A DNA stretch of 64,000 bases from CAZDDB01 sp963843285 (GTDB lineage Bacteria; Acidobacteriota; HRBIN11; JAKEFK01): assembly GCA_963843285.1 (NCBI GenBank), contig CAWJJO010000019.1, positions 66,684 through 130,683 of the forward strand. Direction: 5' to 3'. The position numbers and the translations under genes are program-made. This document shows, piece after piece, positions 1 through 8,944 of this stretch; position 1 is the stretch's first letter, and the number at the start of each line of letters is the position of its first letter. A model generated the notes under the pieces. It was not told where the DNA came from. It made no database searches and saw nothing but the letters and a program-made list of their open reading frames with translations.

Positions 1-536
1 CGCTGTCCTTTCAATATTTCCTTCGTCCGGTTCGTGAAAGGCTTGCAGTCTTTCGACTTCTGGAGAAATATCCTGCAAAGTTCATTGAAATCCCTTTGCC
101 TTTTTTGAAAGAGGTTACCGATTTCGATCGCGATACAGGTAACGATTTTCCCGAAGGTTACATTTCCAATCGAAACATGATCTTTTACTCAATTGCAGCG
201 CACTACGCGGAGCTTTACGGCTGCGACCGAATCATCGGAGGCCACACCATAGAAGATCAGGAGGTGTTTCCTGATGCTTCGCCGGAATTTTTTGGGGATC
301 TTCAAAAGCTGATCCATCACGCGTTGTTGAAAGGACAGATTCGGATTGAGATGCCGCTTGGAAAGATGACGAAATTGCAGGTGATGCAGCAGGCCTGTGA
401 TTGGAAAGTGCCTTTTGAAGACACGTGGAGCTGCTACTGGGATGGCGATCATCCGTGTGGAACCTGCGTGAGCTGCTCTGAACGCGCGGAAGCCTTTCGC
501 CGGCTCGGAGTTTCGGATCCGCTGTGTACGACCTGA
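1..536 (+). CDS. queC: 7-cyano-7-deazaguanine synthase QueC, C-terminal part
   Basis: The reading frame is open from base 3 to the TGA at 534-536, so the N-terminus, including the PP-loop, lies outside the window. QueC converts 7-carboxy-7-deazaguanine to preQ0 with ATP and ammonia in the queuosine pathway. What is visible fits the family: an SNRNMIFYSIAAHYAE-type segment and a C-terminal zinc motif, C-x8-C-x2-C-x2-C followed by SER. The next gene starts inside its last codons, and queD follows that, so this is a queuosine precursor operon. The identity is strong, but only about 177 residues can be read. Confidence 0.9.
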   Translation, partial: LSFQYFLRPVRERLAVFRLLEKYPAKFIEIPLPFLKEVTDFDRDTGNDFPEGYISNRNMIFYSIAAHYAELYGCDRIIGGHTIEDQEVFPDASPEFFGDLQKLIHHALLKGQIRIEMPLGKMTKLQVMQQACDWKVPFEDTWSCYWDGDHPCGTCVSCSERAEAFRRLGVSDPLCTT

Positions 537-1732
537 TCGTAATCGGCGGAGGGATGTCCGGCATCTCTGTCGGACACTATTTCCGCGATCGTAACATTCT
601 GCTTCTGGAAAAAGGCGAACTTCTGTCGGGCGCAACCGGGCACAACGCGGGTTTCATCGTATCGGGATTCGGCGAACATTTTCGTCGCACAGTCTCTCAG
701 CAAGGACTGGAGCGCGCTTGCGAGATCCAGGAGATTCATCGCGCCAGTCATGGTCAAATCCGCACACTTGCGCAAAAGATCGATTGCAACTACCGGCGAT
801 CGGGCAGCTTTGCGGTTGCGGTGGATGACCGGGAACGAAACGACCTGCGGTTGAGTTACGAGCTTCTGCACAATCAAAGTTACGCAGTGGAATGGGTAGA
901 AACTCCGCCGGTTGGCCTGAAGCAGCCGCGTGGATCCTTGCTGATTCCCGATGACGGTGTATTTGATCAAGTCCGGTTCTGGAACGGCCTTGCCGAAGGA
1001 CTTCCGGTGCGCACAAATTGTGAAGTTTTGAGCGTCCACGAAAATTCTGTGGAGACGACTCACGGAAAGTTCGTTGGAAAACGGATCGTCTATTGCCTGA
1101 ATGCATTTGCCGATGTACTCATTCCTGAGCTGAAGGGCCGTTACATTCCGTTGCGCGGACAAATGCTGGAAATACCGGTCGGAGAAGCACCAACGGATCG
1201 TCCCGTATTCACTGCATTTGGAGACATCTACTGGCGGTTCTCTCCAGGAAAACTGATGTTCGGCGGTCTGGAATCGGCGGTCCCGGAAGATGAAGTTGGG
1301 ATTGCCGACCACGTATCGAAGCAAATCACCGATTCTCAGATCGAGTGGATTCGGGAGCATTTTCACGAACAGTTGATTGGCGCGGTGCGGGCGTCTCGCC
1401 CGCGAGTGCCTCGACGAGCTAAAGGGAGGCTAGCGGACGGGACGTCCGCACCACAAGCGACGAAGGCCTGGTGCAGCACGATGGCGTTTACAGTCGATGG
1501 TTTTCCATTCGTGGGACGTCTCCGGCATCTTGATCATTACGTGCTGTCGGGTCTCTGCGGAATGGGACACAGTTACGCGCTTGAAGGCGCACGCTGGCTT
1601 TACGAACTGATCCAATACGGGCGGGATGTTATCCCGTCTTACTGCTCCAGTGATAGAATCAAGGACTTGCCCGTTTATACGGAAGGGAATTGGAGGACCA
1701 TCCATGAAGCTTGGAATTACGGAATACATTGA
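524..1732 (+). CDS. FAD-dependent oxidoreductase (DAO family)
   Basis: This 402-residue protein starts at GTG 524, overlapping queC by 13 bases, and ends 29 bases inside queD. Its N-terminus YDLIVIGGGMSGIS is a dinucleotide-binding Rossmann motif, and the C-terminal FTVDGFPFVGRL and GLCGMGHSYALEGAR segments are typical of D-amino-acid oxidase/glycine oxidase-like flavoproteins. The substrate is unknown. Close packing between queC and queD means co-transcription but does not prove a queuosine role. Residues of roughly 288-310 are not family-like: they are encoded by a 69-bp inverted-repeat element (1384-1452) inserted in frame just before the conserved C-terminal FAD segment. The protein may still fold, with a basic loop there. 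Confidence 0.82.
   Translation: MYDLIVIGGGMSGISVGHYFRDRNILLLEKGELLSGATGHNAGFIVSGFGEHFRRTVSQQGLERACEIQEIHRASHGQIRTLAQKIDCNYRRSGSFAVAVDDRERNDLRLSYELLHNQSYAVEWVETPPVGLKQPRGSLLIPDDGVFDQVRFWNGLAEGLPVRTNCEVLSVHENSVETTHGKFVGKRIVYCLNAFADVLIPELKGRYIPLRGQMLEIPVGEAPTDRPVFTAFGDIYWRFSPGKLMFGGLESAVPEDEVGIADHVSKQITDSQIEWIREHFHEQLIGAVRASRPRVPRRAKGRLADGTSAPQATKAWCSTMAFTVDGFPFVGRLRHLDHYVLSGLCGMGHSYALEGARWLYELIQYGRDVIPSYCSSDRIKDLPVYTEGNWRTIHEAWNYGIH
1384..1452. repeat. 69-bp inverted-repeat element inside a CDS
   Basis: The 20-bp ends GGTGCGGGCGTCTCGCCCGC (1384-1403) and the complement of 1433-1452 match at about 16 of 20 positions, and each arm is itself a small palindrome. The length is exactly 23 codons, so the host oxidoreductase frame is preserved. 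The inserted peptide is rich in Arg, Pro and Ala and interrupts a conserved region. This looks like a miniature inverted-repeat element captured by a gene. Confidence 0.7.
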
Positions 1733-2048
1733 CTGCGCGCATTTTCTTCCCGGTCATGAGAAGTGCGGCCGCCTGCACGGACACACATATACGGTGGATG
1801 TCATCATCGAAGGAGAAAAGAAGCAGGGGATGATTCTCGATTTTTCGGACCTGAAAACAACCGTAAGAAACGTACTAGCGGAATACGACCACCGTTCCTT
1901 CAACGAATTTCTGGAATATCCGTCCGTAGAGAATATCTGCGAGCTGATCGCCGGAAAAATCATCACTCAGCTTCCCTACACTTTCACCATCCGTGTCTGG
2001 GAAGGGCATGGCAAATATGCCGAACTGACCCTGTCTGCCCACGAATGA
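1704..2048 (+). CDS. queD: 6-carboxy-5,6,7,8-tetrahydropterin synthase QueD
   Basis: This 114-residue protein of the PTPS fold makes 6-carboxytetrahydropterin from dihydroneopterin triphosphate, the first committed step to preQ0. The start at ATG 1704 follows GGAGG at 1692-1696. Zinc and catalytic features are visible: an early His in CAHFLPGHEKCGRLHGHTY (zinc histidines and the catalytic Cys), then a DH pair in EYDHRSFN and a C-terminal Glu in VWEGHGKYAEL. Length is normal for the family. It overlaps the preceding oxidoreductase and shares ATGA with the following membrane fusion protein, so transport genes are translationally coupled to it. Confidence 0.93.
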   Translation: MKLGITEYIDCAHFLPGHEKCGRLHGHTYTVDVIIEGEKKQGMILDFSDLKTTVRNVLAEYDHRSFNEFLEYPSVENICELIAGKIITQLPYTFTIRVWEGHGKYAELTLSAHE

Positions 2049-3199
2049 GTTCAAAAGGGCGGAGGCGCCTGGTCATTATCGCCATCATTCTTCTGTCCGG
2101 CGTTTTCATGCGATATGTCCTACTCAAGCCAAAGCCTGTCGAGATCACGGCATACATGGTCAAACCGGGAAAGGTTGAAGAGACTGTCACCAACAGCAAA
2201 GCAGGCACGGTCAAGCTACGAAGGCGCGCAAAACTAAGCCCTGGAATTAGTGGTCGCGTAGTATTTGTAGGCGCGCGCGAAGGCGAAAAAGTGGTCACGG
2301 GGCAGGTTTTATTACGGCTCGAAGATTCCGATATGCGCGCTTCGCTCCAACTTGCAGAGCGTGGATATCAGGCTGCACAATCCGGTATGAAAGAAGCTTG
2401 CCTTTCAGCGGAATTGGCAGCGCGGGAGTTGGAGCGAAACCGGTCTTTGAGCAAGCAGGGAATTATTTCCGATGCAATTCTCGATCAGCTATCCAACAAA
2501 AATGATGCCGCACGCGCGCGTTGCGAGGCGAGCAAATCAGAAACAAAACGCGCTGAAGCATCGGTTGATGTAGCGCGCGCCAATTGGAGGAAGACGGAAC
2601 TGCGGGCACCCTTCGACGGCGTGGTCGCGCAGCTTACAACCGAAGTTGGAGAGTGGATCACACCGTCTCCTCCGGGCGTTCCGATTCCACCCGTGCTGGA
2701 CATTCTGGACAACACTGGTGTCTACATCCAGGCGCCGATTGATGAAACGGATGCCGGAAAAGTGAAGATCGGAATGCAAGCGCGTATTACTCTCGATCCG
2801 TACGCCGGTCAGACGTTCCAGGGACGGGTCACCCGAATTGCGCCATTTGTGCAGGACATTGAGGGCCAAAACCGGACTGTAGATATTGAAGCGGAACTTG
2901 GGGATAACGAGTTTGCGAAGCAACTTCTGCCTGGAACTTCTGCTGATATTGAAGTTATCATTCGGGCACGCGAAAACGTTTTGCGCATCCCAACCTATGC
3001 GCTACTGGAAGGGAATCGTGTTCTCGTGGTGGATGGGAAAAAGCTGGCGTCGCGTAATGTAAAGCCCGGCTTGCGCAACTGGGAGTATGTGGAAATCCAG
3101 GAGGGTTTGAAACAGGGAAATCAGATCGCCGTTTCGCTCGACCGCGCAGAGGTAAAAGAAGGAGCGCTTGTCGTGATCAGTCGCGAGGCAGACAAGTGA
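2045..3199 (+). CDS. HlyD/MacA-type periplasmic adaptor subunit
   Basis: The start at ATG 2045 overlaps the queD stop (ATGA). The 384-residue protein has one N-terminal membrane helix (about residues 8-21, LVIIAIILLSGVFM), a lipoyl-like half (PGISGRVVFVGAREGEKV), a coiled-coil hairpin of about 80 residues, the second lipoyl half (LRAPFDGVVAQLTTEVGEW) and a beta-barrel and membrane-proximal region. This is the RND/MacA membrane fusion architecture, bridging an inner-membrane ABC transporter to an outer-membrane channel. It shares GTGA with the next gene, the ATPase. The exported substrate is unknown, and no TolC-like gene is present here. Confidence 0.9.
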   Translation: MSSKGRRRLVIIAIILLSGVFMRYVLLKPKPVEITAYMVKPGKVEETVTNSKAGTVKLRRRAKLSPGISGRVVFVGAREGEKVVTGQVLLRLEDSDMRASLQLAERGYQAAQSGMKEACLSAELAARELERNRSLSKQGIISDAILDQLSNKNDAARARCEASKSETKRAEASVDVARANWRKTELRAPFDGVVAQLTTEVGEWITPSPPGVPIPPVLDILDNTGVYIQAPIDETDAGKVKIGMQARITLDPYAGQTFQGRVTRIAPFVQDIEGQNRTVDIEAELGDNEFAKQLLPGTSADIEVIIRARENVLRIPTYALLEGNRVLVVDGKKLASRNVKPGLRNWEYVEIQEGLKQGNQIAVSLDRAEVKEGALVVISREADK

Positions 3200-3867
3200 T
3201 CCATCTCGAACAAATCTCCCGCGAATTTCAAGTGGGAGAAGAGACGGTGCACGCACTCAAGAACATCAACCTGGATATTTCCGACGGCGAGTATGTCGCG
3301 TTGATGGGCCCTTCCGGCTCTGGAAAATCAACGCTCTTGAATGTAATCGGCTGTCTCGATCATCCAAACAGCGGCTCGTATTCTCTGGATGGCAAAGACG
3401 TCACAACGCTGGATGAGACTGAGTTATCGTTGATCCGGCGCAACCGCATCGGATTCGTTTTCCAGTTTTTTCACCTGATTCCGCGTTTGGATGCTGCCGG
3501 AAATGTGGAGCTGCCGATGATTTTCGCCGGAATCCCACGCGACGAACGCCGGCAACGCGTGCTCCGCGCGCTGGAAAGCGTCGGATTGGCACATCGCGCA
3601 AAGCATCGGCCCAATCAACTTTCAGGCGGAGAGAGACAACGCACGGCAATTGCCCGCGCTGTGGTGATGCAGCCGTCGGTGTTGCTCGCGGACGAGCCGA
3701 CGGGAAATCTCGATAGTCATTCGGGACAGGAAATTGTGGAATTGATTGAAAAGATGAATCGCGAAGGTCTGACTGTTGTTGTGGTTACGCATGATCCGGG
3801 AGTCGGAAAACGCGCGCGCCGTATGATCACCCTCCGCGACGGAGAAATTGTAACGAGCGAGAATTAA
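3196..3867 (+). CDS. MacB/LolD-type ABC transporter ATP-binding protein
   Basis: This 223-residue ATPase starts at GTG 3196. Walker A GPSGSGKST spans residues 38-46, the Q-loop is at FVFQF near residue 90, the signature LSGGERQ spans 142-148 and Walker B VLLADEP spans 162-168, followed by the D-loop NLD and a late H-loop His (VTHD). It belongs to the LolD/MacB/FtsE group that works with FtsX-like permeases. These couple ATP hydrolysis to mechanical transmission across the periplasm rather than to simple import. The permease genes follow directly. Confidence 0.94.
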   Translation: MIHLEQISREFQVGEETVHALKNINLDISDGEYVALMGPSGSGKSTLLNVIGCLDHPNSGSYSLDGKDVTTLDETELSLIRRNRIGFVFQFFHLIPRLDAAGNVELPMIFAGIPRDERRQRVLRALESVGLAHRAKHRPNQLSGGERQRTAIARAVVMQPSVLLADEPTGNLDSHSGQEIVELIEKMNREGLTVVVVTHDPGVGKRARRMITLRDGEIVTSEN

Positions 3868-3888
3868 TATTTCATTCTGTGGTTTCAA

Positions 3889-5091
3889 ATGAGCTTTCTG
3901 GATTTGCTTCAATTCGCGTGGAGCGCGCTGCGTGGACATCGCCTGCGCAGTGTGCTCAGCACACTTGGTGTCGCGATTGGCGTGGCTTCGGTGGTACTCC
4001 TTACCGCGCTCGGTGAAGGCGCGCGAATTTACGTGACGTCACAACTCGCGGCGCTTGGAAGCGATCTGATGATCGTTCTTCCCGGAAAAGTAGAAACATC
4101 CGGTGTCATTCCGATTGTCGGTGGTGTACCTCATGACCTTACATTGGACGATGCGCTCGCGTTACAAAGACAAATTCCGGTTATCCGAAAGCTTGGGCCT
4201 GCGACCGTGGGGCAAACAACAGTGTCACACGGTTCTCTAAGCCGTAATGTGATGATCATCGGAGCAACTCCGGAATTCCTCGATATGCAACGCCTGAAAC
4301 TGGGGCGCGGCAGCTCACTCCCTTCCGGTGAAATTACACGCGGTTCCAACGTTGCCGTTATCGGCACGGCAATTCAACAGCAACTCTATGGTGGTGGAAA
4401 CCCGCTCGGCCAAATCCTGCGAATCGGCGACTTTCGCTTTCGCATCATCGGTGTACTGGCGCCAAAAGGGGAGCACATGGGATTCAACTATGATGAAATC
4501 GTATTGATCCCCGTGGCAACTTCCATGAAAGTGTTCAATCTGACCACTCTCTTCCGCATCTTTGTGCAGGCAAATTCCTTTCAAGATCTGGAACCGGTAA
4601 AGAGACAGGTGATTGAAATCATCAAAGAGCGGCATAAAGAGGAAGATATCACACTGCTTACGCAAGATTCTATACTCGATTCCTTCAATCAGATTTTTAC
4701 GGCACTTACGCTTGGTCTCGCGGGAATTGCAGCTATTTCCCTGACTGTAGCCGGAATTGGAATCATGAATGTCATGCTTGTGTCCGTTTCAGAACGGACT
4801 TCTGAAATCGGATTGCTAAAAGCGGTCGGTGTAACGCGCGGACAGATCATTCTTGTGTTCCTGGCGGAGGCGTTGCTGCTATCGCTGGCGGGTGGATTCA
4901 CCGGTCTGGCGGCAGCCCTGCTTTCTGTGCGCCTTGTGACGGGTATTTTCCCGTCGTTTCCTGCGCAGATTCCGCCCTGGTCTGTGTTGCTTGCGGTGGG
5001 TGTCTCTTTATCGGTCGGCGTGATGTTCGGTGTCTGGCCCGCACGGCGCGCCTCACGATTGGATCCAATCCTCGCCCTTACGAGAAGGTAG
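3889..5091 (+). CDS. MacB-type FtsX permease (first copy)
   Basis: This 400-residue protein has the MacB membrane-subunit plan: an N-terminal helix (SVLSTLGVAIGVASVVLLTALGEG), a large periplasmic domain to about residue 265, and three C-terminal helices in the FtsX domain (AAISLTVAGIGIMNVMLVSVSERTSEIGLLKAVG is diagnostic). It lacks its own ATPase domain, which is the separate protein just upstream. The start at ATG 3889 lies 21 bases after the ATPase stop, with no strong Shine-Dalgarno sequence. A second permease copy follows after a repeat element. Confidence 0.92.
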   Translation: MSFLDLLQFAWSALRGHRLRSVLSTLGVAIGVASVVLLTALGEGARIYVTSQLAALGSDLMIVLPGKVETSGVIPIVGGVPHDLTLDDALALQRQIPVIRKLGPATVGQTTVSHGSLSRNVMIIGATPEFLDMQRLKLGRGSSLPSGEITRGSNVAVIGTAIQQQLYGGGNPLGQILRIGDFRFRIIGVLAPKGEHMGFNYDEIVLIPVATSMKVFNLTTLFRIFVQANSFQDLEPVKRQVIEIIKERHKEEDITLLTQDSILDSFNQIFTALTLGLAGIAAISLTVAGIGIMNVMLVSVSERTSEIGLLKAVGVTRGQIILVFLAEALLLSLAGGFTGLAAALLSVRLVTGIFPSFPAQIPPWSVLLAVGVSLSVGVMFGVWPARRASRLDPILALTRR

Positions 5092-5093
5092 GA

Positions 5094-5250
5094 ATTCACC
5101 GCAGAGACGCAGAGTGCGCCGAGGAAGGATGAGAATGAAAAGACGAAACTCGGAATTAATAGAATGGAGAAGCATTTTGAAAATTCTAATTGTGTTGGGC
5201 TCCATTCCCTATTCTAAAAACTCTGCGTTCTCTGCGTCTCTGCGGTGAAT
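5094..5250. repeat. Inverted-repeat element between permease genes
   Basis: The arms at 5094-5114 and 5230-5250 (CTCTGCGTCTCTGCGGTGAA type) are perfect 21-bp inverted copies, separated by about 115 bp of unrelated sequence. The element fills nearly all of the gap between the two permease genes. It belongs to the dispersed CACAAAGAC/GTCTTTGTGG-like family seen throughout the window. Confidence 0.85.
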
Positions 5251-5257
5251 CCTTAAC

Positions 5258-6457
5258 ATGGAAGTACAGGATGTTGCGAAACTGACGATCGGGACGATTC
5301 GTGCGCACAAGCTACGGACCTTTCTTACCATGCTTGGCATTGCGATTGGAACGGCATCGGTGATTTTGCTCACTTCGATCGTCGAAGGGACGCGCGTTTT
5401 CATACTGAAGCAGTTCACGCAATTCGGAACGAATCTTCTAAATATCGTCCCAGGGAAATCGGAAGTGATGGGGCTGCCTGGAGCGGTTTCTACAACACGA
5501 AAACTTACGCTGGATGACGCGCTGGCCATTACGCGGATTCGCGGTGTGGTCAAATCGATGCCGGTCAGTTATGGCTCCGCAAAGGTGGAAGCGGGAAATC
5601 GCGCAAGATCCGTCTTTATTCGAGGCGTTACCTCCGATGCTCCGGAAGTATGGCAATTTCCGGTACGGCAGGGATCGTTTCTCCCGCCTTCCGATTTCAA
5701 CAGGGGAGAACCTGTGACAGCGCTTGGACCGACACTCAAAAAAGAATTGTTTGGAACCGAAAATGCTCTTGGACAGCATGTCCATATTGGCGGAAGACGT
5801 TTTCTCGTCATTGGGGTGATGGACGCCAAAGGACAGATGCTGGGGCTCGATATTGATGATGCCGCGTACATCCACGTTTCCATGGCAATGAAGTTGTTTA
5901 ACAAAGATGGTTTGCAGGAGATTCACGTGCTGTTTGCAAATGCGCAGATAGCAACGGCAGTTGCTGAAGAAATCCGCAGAGTCTTAAAGGAACGTCATGA
6001 CAACGAAGAGGACTTCACGATCATCACTCAAACGGAAATGCTGGGGCGTCTGGACAGTATCCTCGGCATCATCAGTATGGGACTCGGAGCAATTGCCGCG
6101 ATCTCTTTGATCGTCGGATCTGTCGGAATTCTGACCATGATGTGGATTTCAGTCAACGAAAGGGTCAGCGAGATTGGGCTCGAAAAAGCGATCGGCGCCG
6201 AACCACAACAAATTCTGCTGCTCTTCCTGAGCGAAGCGGCGCTGCTTTCTACGATTGGAGGCGTCAGCGGCGTGGTTGCCGGACTTGCAATTGCTCAGAT
6301 ACTTGGCGTGCTAATTCCCGCATTGCCAGTCAAAGTGCCTGCACTGTACGTGTGTCTGTCGATTGTAGTGAGTATCGTTGTGGGACTTGCGAGCGGCGTT
6401 CTTCCGGCGCGCCGCGCCGCGCAGCTCGATCCGCTCGAAGCCCTGAGAGCGGAATAG
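5258..6457 (+). CDS. MacB-type FtsX permease (second copy)
   Basis: This 399-residue paralogue of the preceding permease has the same plan: an N-terminal helix (TFLTMLGIAIGTASVILLTSIVEG), a periplasmic domain, and a C-terminal FtsX segment with GAIAAISLIVGSVGILTMMWISVNERVSEIGLEKAIGA. The ends RRAAQLDPLEALRAE and RRASRLDPILALTRR of the two copies correspond. Having two different permeases with one ATPase and one adaptor suggests a heterodimeric transporter rather than the MacB homodimer. This is inference. Confidence 0.9.
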   Translation: MEVQDVAKLTIGTIRAHKLRTFLTMLGIAIGTASVILLTSIVEGTRVFILKQFTQFGTNLLNIVPGKSEVMGLPGAVSTTRKLTLDDALAITRIRGVVKSMPVSYGSAKVEAGNRARSVFIRGVTSDAPEVWQFPVRQGSFLPPSDFNRGEPVTALGPTLKKELFGTENALGQHVHIGGRRFLVIGVMDAKGQMLGLDIDDAAYIHVSMAMKLFNKDGLQEIHVLFANAQIATAVAEEIRRVLKERHDNEEDFTIITQTEMLGRLDSILGIISMGLGAIAAISLIVGSVGILTMMWISVNERVSEIGLEKAIGAEPQQILLLFLSEAALLSTIGGVSGVVAGLAIAQILGVLIPALPVKVPALYVCLSIVVSIVVGLASGVLPARRAAQLDPLEALRAE

Positions 6458-6490
6458 CGTCGTCGCGTCATCGCGTCTTTGCGAGAAATC

Positions 6491-8944
6491 TCACCTTGTG
6501 TCTACAACAACTGTGACACCGTTCAGGAACTGCGGGATAATACGACGAACCTGATCCAGCGTAACCGAACGAATGCGCCTTTCGAACTCGGTTTGATCTA
6601 ACAACCGTCCTTGCTCAATCCATTCGCGAACATAAAACGCGGAAAGCTCTTCGTTGCTCTGATGCTGCGTAAGTCTGCGTCCGATCAAATGCTGCTTTGC
6701 TTCTTCTACTTCCTCATTGGTGGGCGGATGATCGCGGAGGTCTTTCATGATCCGTTCAAACTCCGCGCGTGAATTGTCCAGCTGGTCCGGATTCACACCG
6801 TAGTAAATCGAGATCCAGGAATTGACGCTGTCGCAATTGTAGTTGCTGCTAATATAGTAAATCAGGCCCTTTCGCCCGATCATCTCCTTTCCCAGACGTC
6901 CTTCATAAGCATGAGTCATGATGTAGAGCAGGACGCGGTAGGCAAGGGAGTGCGGATCGGAAGAAGCGGGCGCCGTCAGCGCATAGCCGAACTGGGACTG
7001 TGCCTTGCCGGGAATCCGGACCGTCTTTTCTTTTTGCACAACACGAAGCGGCGGGAGTTGCGCCTTCTTTGTTGCAGCGGCAGTTCCAAGCTGCTCCTTC
7101 AGAATCGCAAGAGTGGCGTCTTCGTCAATGTCTCCCACCACACAGATCACGGCAGGAGAACGGGAGCCGCGATTGACTCCGGCTCCCAGTAATTGTCCGA
7201 GGGTTTGGATTACCGCCGTTTCCGGATCCTCCAGAGCCGAGGGATCAGGCACTGCGTCCTTCAAAACGGCGCCGCCCACATCACGAACGGCAGCTGCCAC
7301 ATCGTCCTTGAGAAACCGGCGATGCACAGAGGTATGGCGCCAGACCGGAGTATCCGAGCTGAAATCAGCTTCACTTTCTACAGTATTAGATGGAATCAGT
7401 AACCGCACAAAGCCGGCAGGAGTCCTGGAGATCCTGCGGACAATCAAGGTGATTCCGTTCTTCAGGGTCACTATTTTCGGCAGGTCCGGCGCAGCGGGCA
7501 CAGTTTTCATAGCGGCGCGTGGATGTTGTTCCGCTTCGGCGCCGTTACCGGATGTGAGATACCATCCGATCGTCCTTTGCCCTGGCTTGAGATACTTCCG
7601 AGCTACCGCCTGAATGTCGGCAGCAGTCACAACGTTCAGCAAATCGGACAGTTTTTGCAAAACTGGAAAAGCTCCAATTCCTTCAAAGAACGCCATCTGG
7701 TGAGACGCGTCTTCCGTTGTCTCAATATCAAACACCAGGGCATCTTGAAGCTCCTTGCGAGCGCGGTCGATTTCTTCACGCGCTACAGGCTGCTCACGCA
7801 CTCCGGCGATTCGTTTTTCTATCTCGTTTTCAATTTGTGCCCGCTCAACACCCGGATCGGAAGTGCCTGCAATACTGAGAACGTATGGTTGAGCGGTAGG
7901 AATAAAGAACGTCGTAATCCGTTTTCCAACACCGTGCAGTCGGGTGTGCGGATGGGCCGGCTCCGCTTCCTGCTCTTGCCTGAAATTCACACCGGAGGCG
8001 CCGCCAAGCACTGCCTGCAGCAGCAGATACGCCGGATATTCCGGATCACGCGCGGCCGGTGCGCGATATGTAATCTGATAATAATTGATTGGTCCGGACC
8101 CTCGAATTGTGAACCTCCGCTCTCCCTCCTGCGGGGGCTCCACCGTCCGGGGTAACCCCGCTGCGTCTCCGGAAGTAAGCGTATCAAAATAACGATGGAC
8201 TCTTTGACTTGCATCGGCGGAATCGACATCACCTGCAATCGCCAGAACAGCGTTCGCAGGATGATAGTAGCGATGATAAAAATTCACAATGTCGTCATGC
8301 GTGATCTTTTCCACATCGCTGGTCCAGCCGATCGTGTTGTAACGGTATGGATGTTGCAAAAAAGACATCGCATTTACCGCGTCGTTCAAGATCAATGACG
8401 GATCATTTTCATAGCTATGAAGCTCCGTGAGCACCGCGCCGCGTTCCGCCTCCACTTCCTCTGCTTTGATCAGAGCGCTGCTCATGCGGTCTGCCTGGAT
8501 CTGCAGCACGAGATCAAAATCCTTTACCGGAACAGTTTCGAAGTATGTGGTCTGATCCAGGAATGTGTATCCGTGCCATTCACCGCCAACGGCATAAATT
8601 CTGCTTACCACATCGGTATTGGGAAAGTTCTTCGTTGCGCGAAATGCCATGTGTTCCACAAAATGCGCGAGACCGGTAGTACCGACACATTCATTGCGCG
8701 CGCCGACTTTGTAGAGCACCTGCGTGCTGACAAGCGGCTGTACATGATCTTCAAGAATCATCACTGTCAGACCGTTTTGGAGATGTTCGATTTTTACTTG
8801 CGACAGATCGTACGCGTAGGCGGAAACCACAAAGGCGCAAAGGCACCAAAGTATGAGAATGGAGGATAGAGGATGGAGGATAGATCGCGCTGAAATTTTA
8901 TCTGCAGCCCTTCGTGCCTTGGTGTCTTTGTGGTTAATCCTCAA
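6491..8944 (-). CDS. M16 family zinc peptidase (pitrilysin/insulinase type)
   Basis: This is a two-lobed M16 metallopeptidase of about 817 residues. The zinc motif HxxEH is seen as HFVEH (residues 94-98) with the downstream Glu near EVEAERGAVLTEL. The second lobe is inactive-like, ending in the GRLGKEMIGRKGLIYYISS region and a strand-rich C-terminus. A hydrophobic segment SILILWCLCAFVVSAYA suggests export to the periplasm. The start is uncertain. TTG 8944 shares TTGA with the stop of the upstream CoA-transferase gene and gives the signal peptide, while an ATG at 9079 would overlap that gene by about 140 bases. The region from the start through the signal peptide is encoded by a dispersed repeat element. 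Confidence 0.85.
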   Translation of the reverse strand: MRINHKDTKARRAADKISARSILHPLSSILILWCLCAFVVSAYAYDLSQVKIEHLQNGLTVMILEDHVQPLVSTQVLYKVGARNECVGTTGLAHFVEHMAFRATKNFPNTDVVSRIYAVGGEWHGYTFLDQTTYFETVPVKDFDLVLQIQADRMSSALIKAEEVEAERGAVLTELHSYENDPSLILNDAVNAMSFLQHPYRYNTIGWTSDVEKITHDDIVNFYHRYYHPANAVLAIAGDVDSADASQRVHRYFDTLTSGDAAGLPRTVEPPQEGERRFTIRGSGPINYYQITYRAPAARDPEYPAYLLLQAVLGGASGVNFRQEQEAEPAHPHTRLHGVGKRITTFFIPTAQPYVLSIAGTSDPGVERAQIENEIEKRIAGVREQPVAREEIDRARKELQDALVFDIETTEDASHQMAFFEGIGAFPVLQKLSDLLNVVTAADIQAVARKYLKPGQRTIGWYLTSGNGAEAEQHPRAAMKTVPAAPDLPKIVTLKNGITLIVRRISRTPAGFVRLLIPSNTVESEADFSSDTPVWRHTSVHRRFLKDDVAAAVRDVGGAVLKDAVPDPSALEDPETAVIQTLGQLLGAGVNRGSRSPAVICVVGDIDEDATLAILKEQLGTAAATKKAQLPPLRVVQKEKTVRIPGKAQSQFGYALTAPASSDPHSLAYRVLLYIMTHAYEGRLGKEMIGRKGLIYYISSNYNCDSVNSWISIYYGVNPDQLDNSRAEFERIMKDLRDHPPTNEEVEEAKQHLIGRRLTQHQSNEELSAFYVREWIEQGRLLDQTEFERRIRSVTLDQVRRIIPQFLNGVTVVVDTR
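8825..8935. repeat. Inverted-repeat element overlapping the M16 gene start
   Basis: Arms at 8825-8850 and 8910-8935 are imperfect inverted copies (AACCACAAAG and CTTTGTGGTT ends). The inner part holds two near-identical copies of a GGATAGAGGATGGA motif. The whole element lies in the reading frame of the M16 peptidase and supplies its first residues, including most of the hydrophobic core of the signal peptide. Confidence 0.85.

Noticed and set aside
449..1366. 305-codon frame on the minus strand
   Set aside because: It lies antisense within the FAD oxidoreductase gene, has no recognisable motif and follows the codon pattern of the plus strand gene.
1763..2044. Longer N-terminus for the HlyD-like adaptor
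   Set aside because: This stretch is the queD gene in another frame; the ATG at 2045 starts at the membrane helix.
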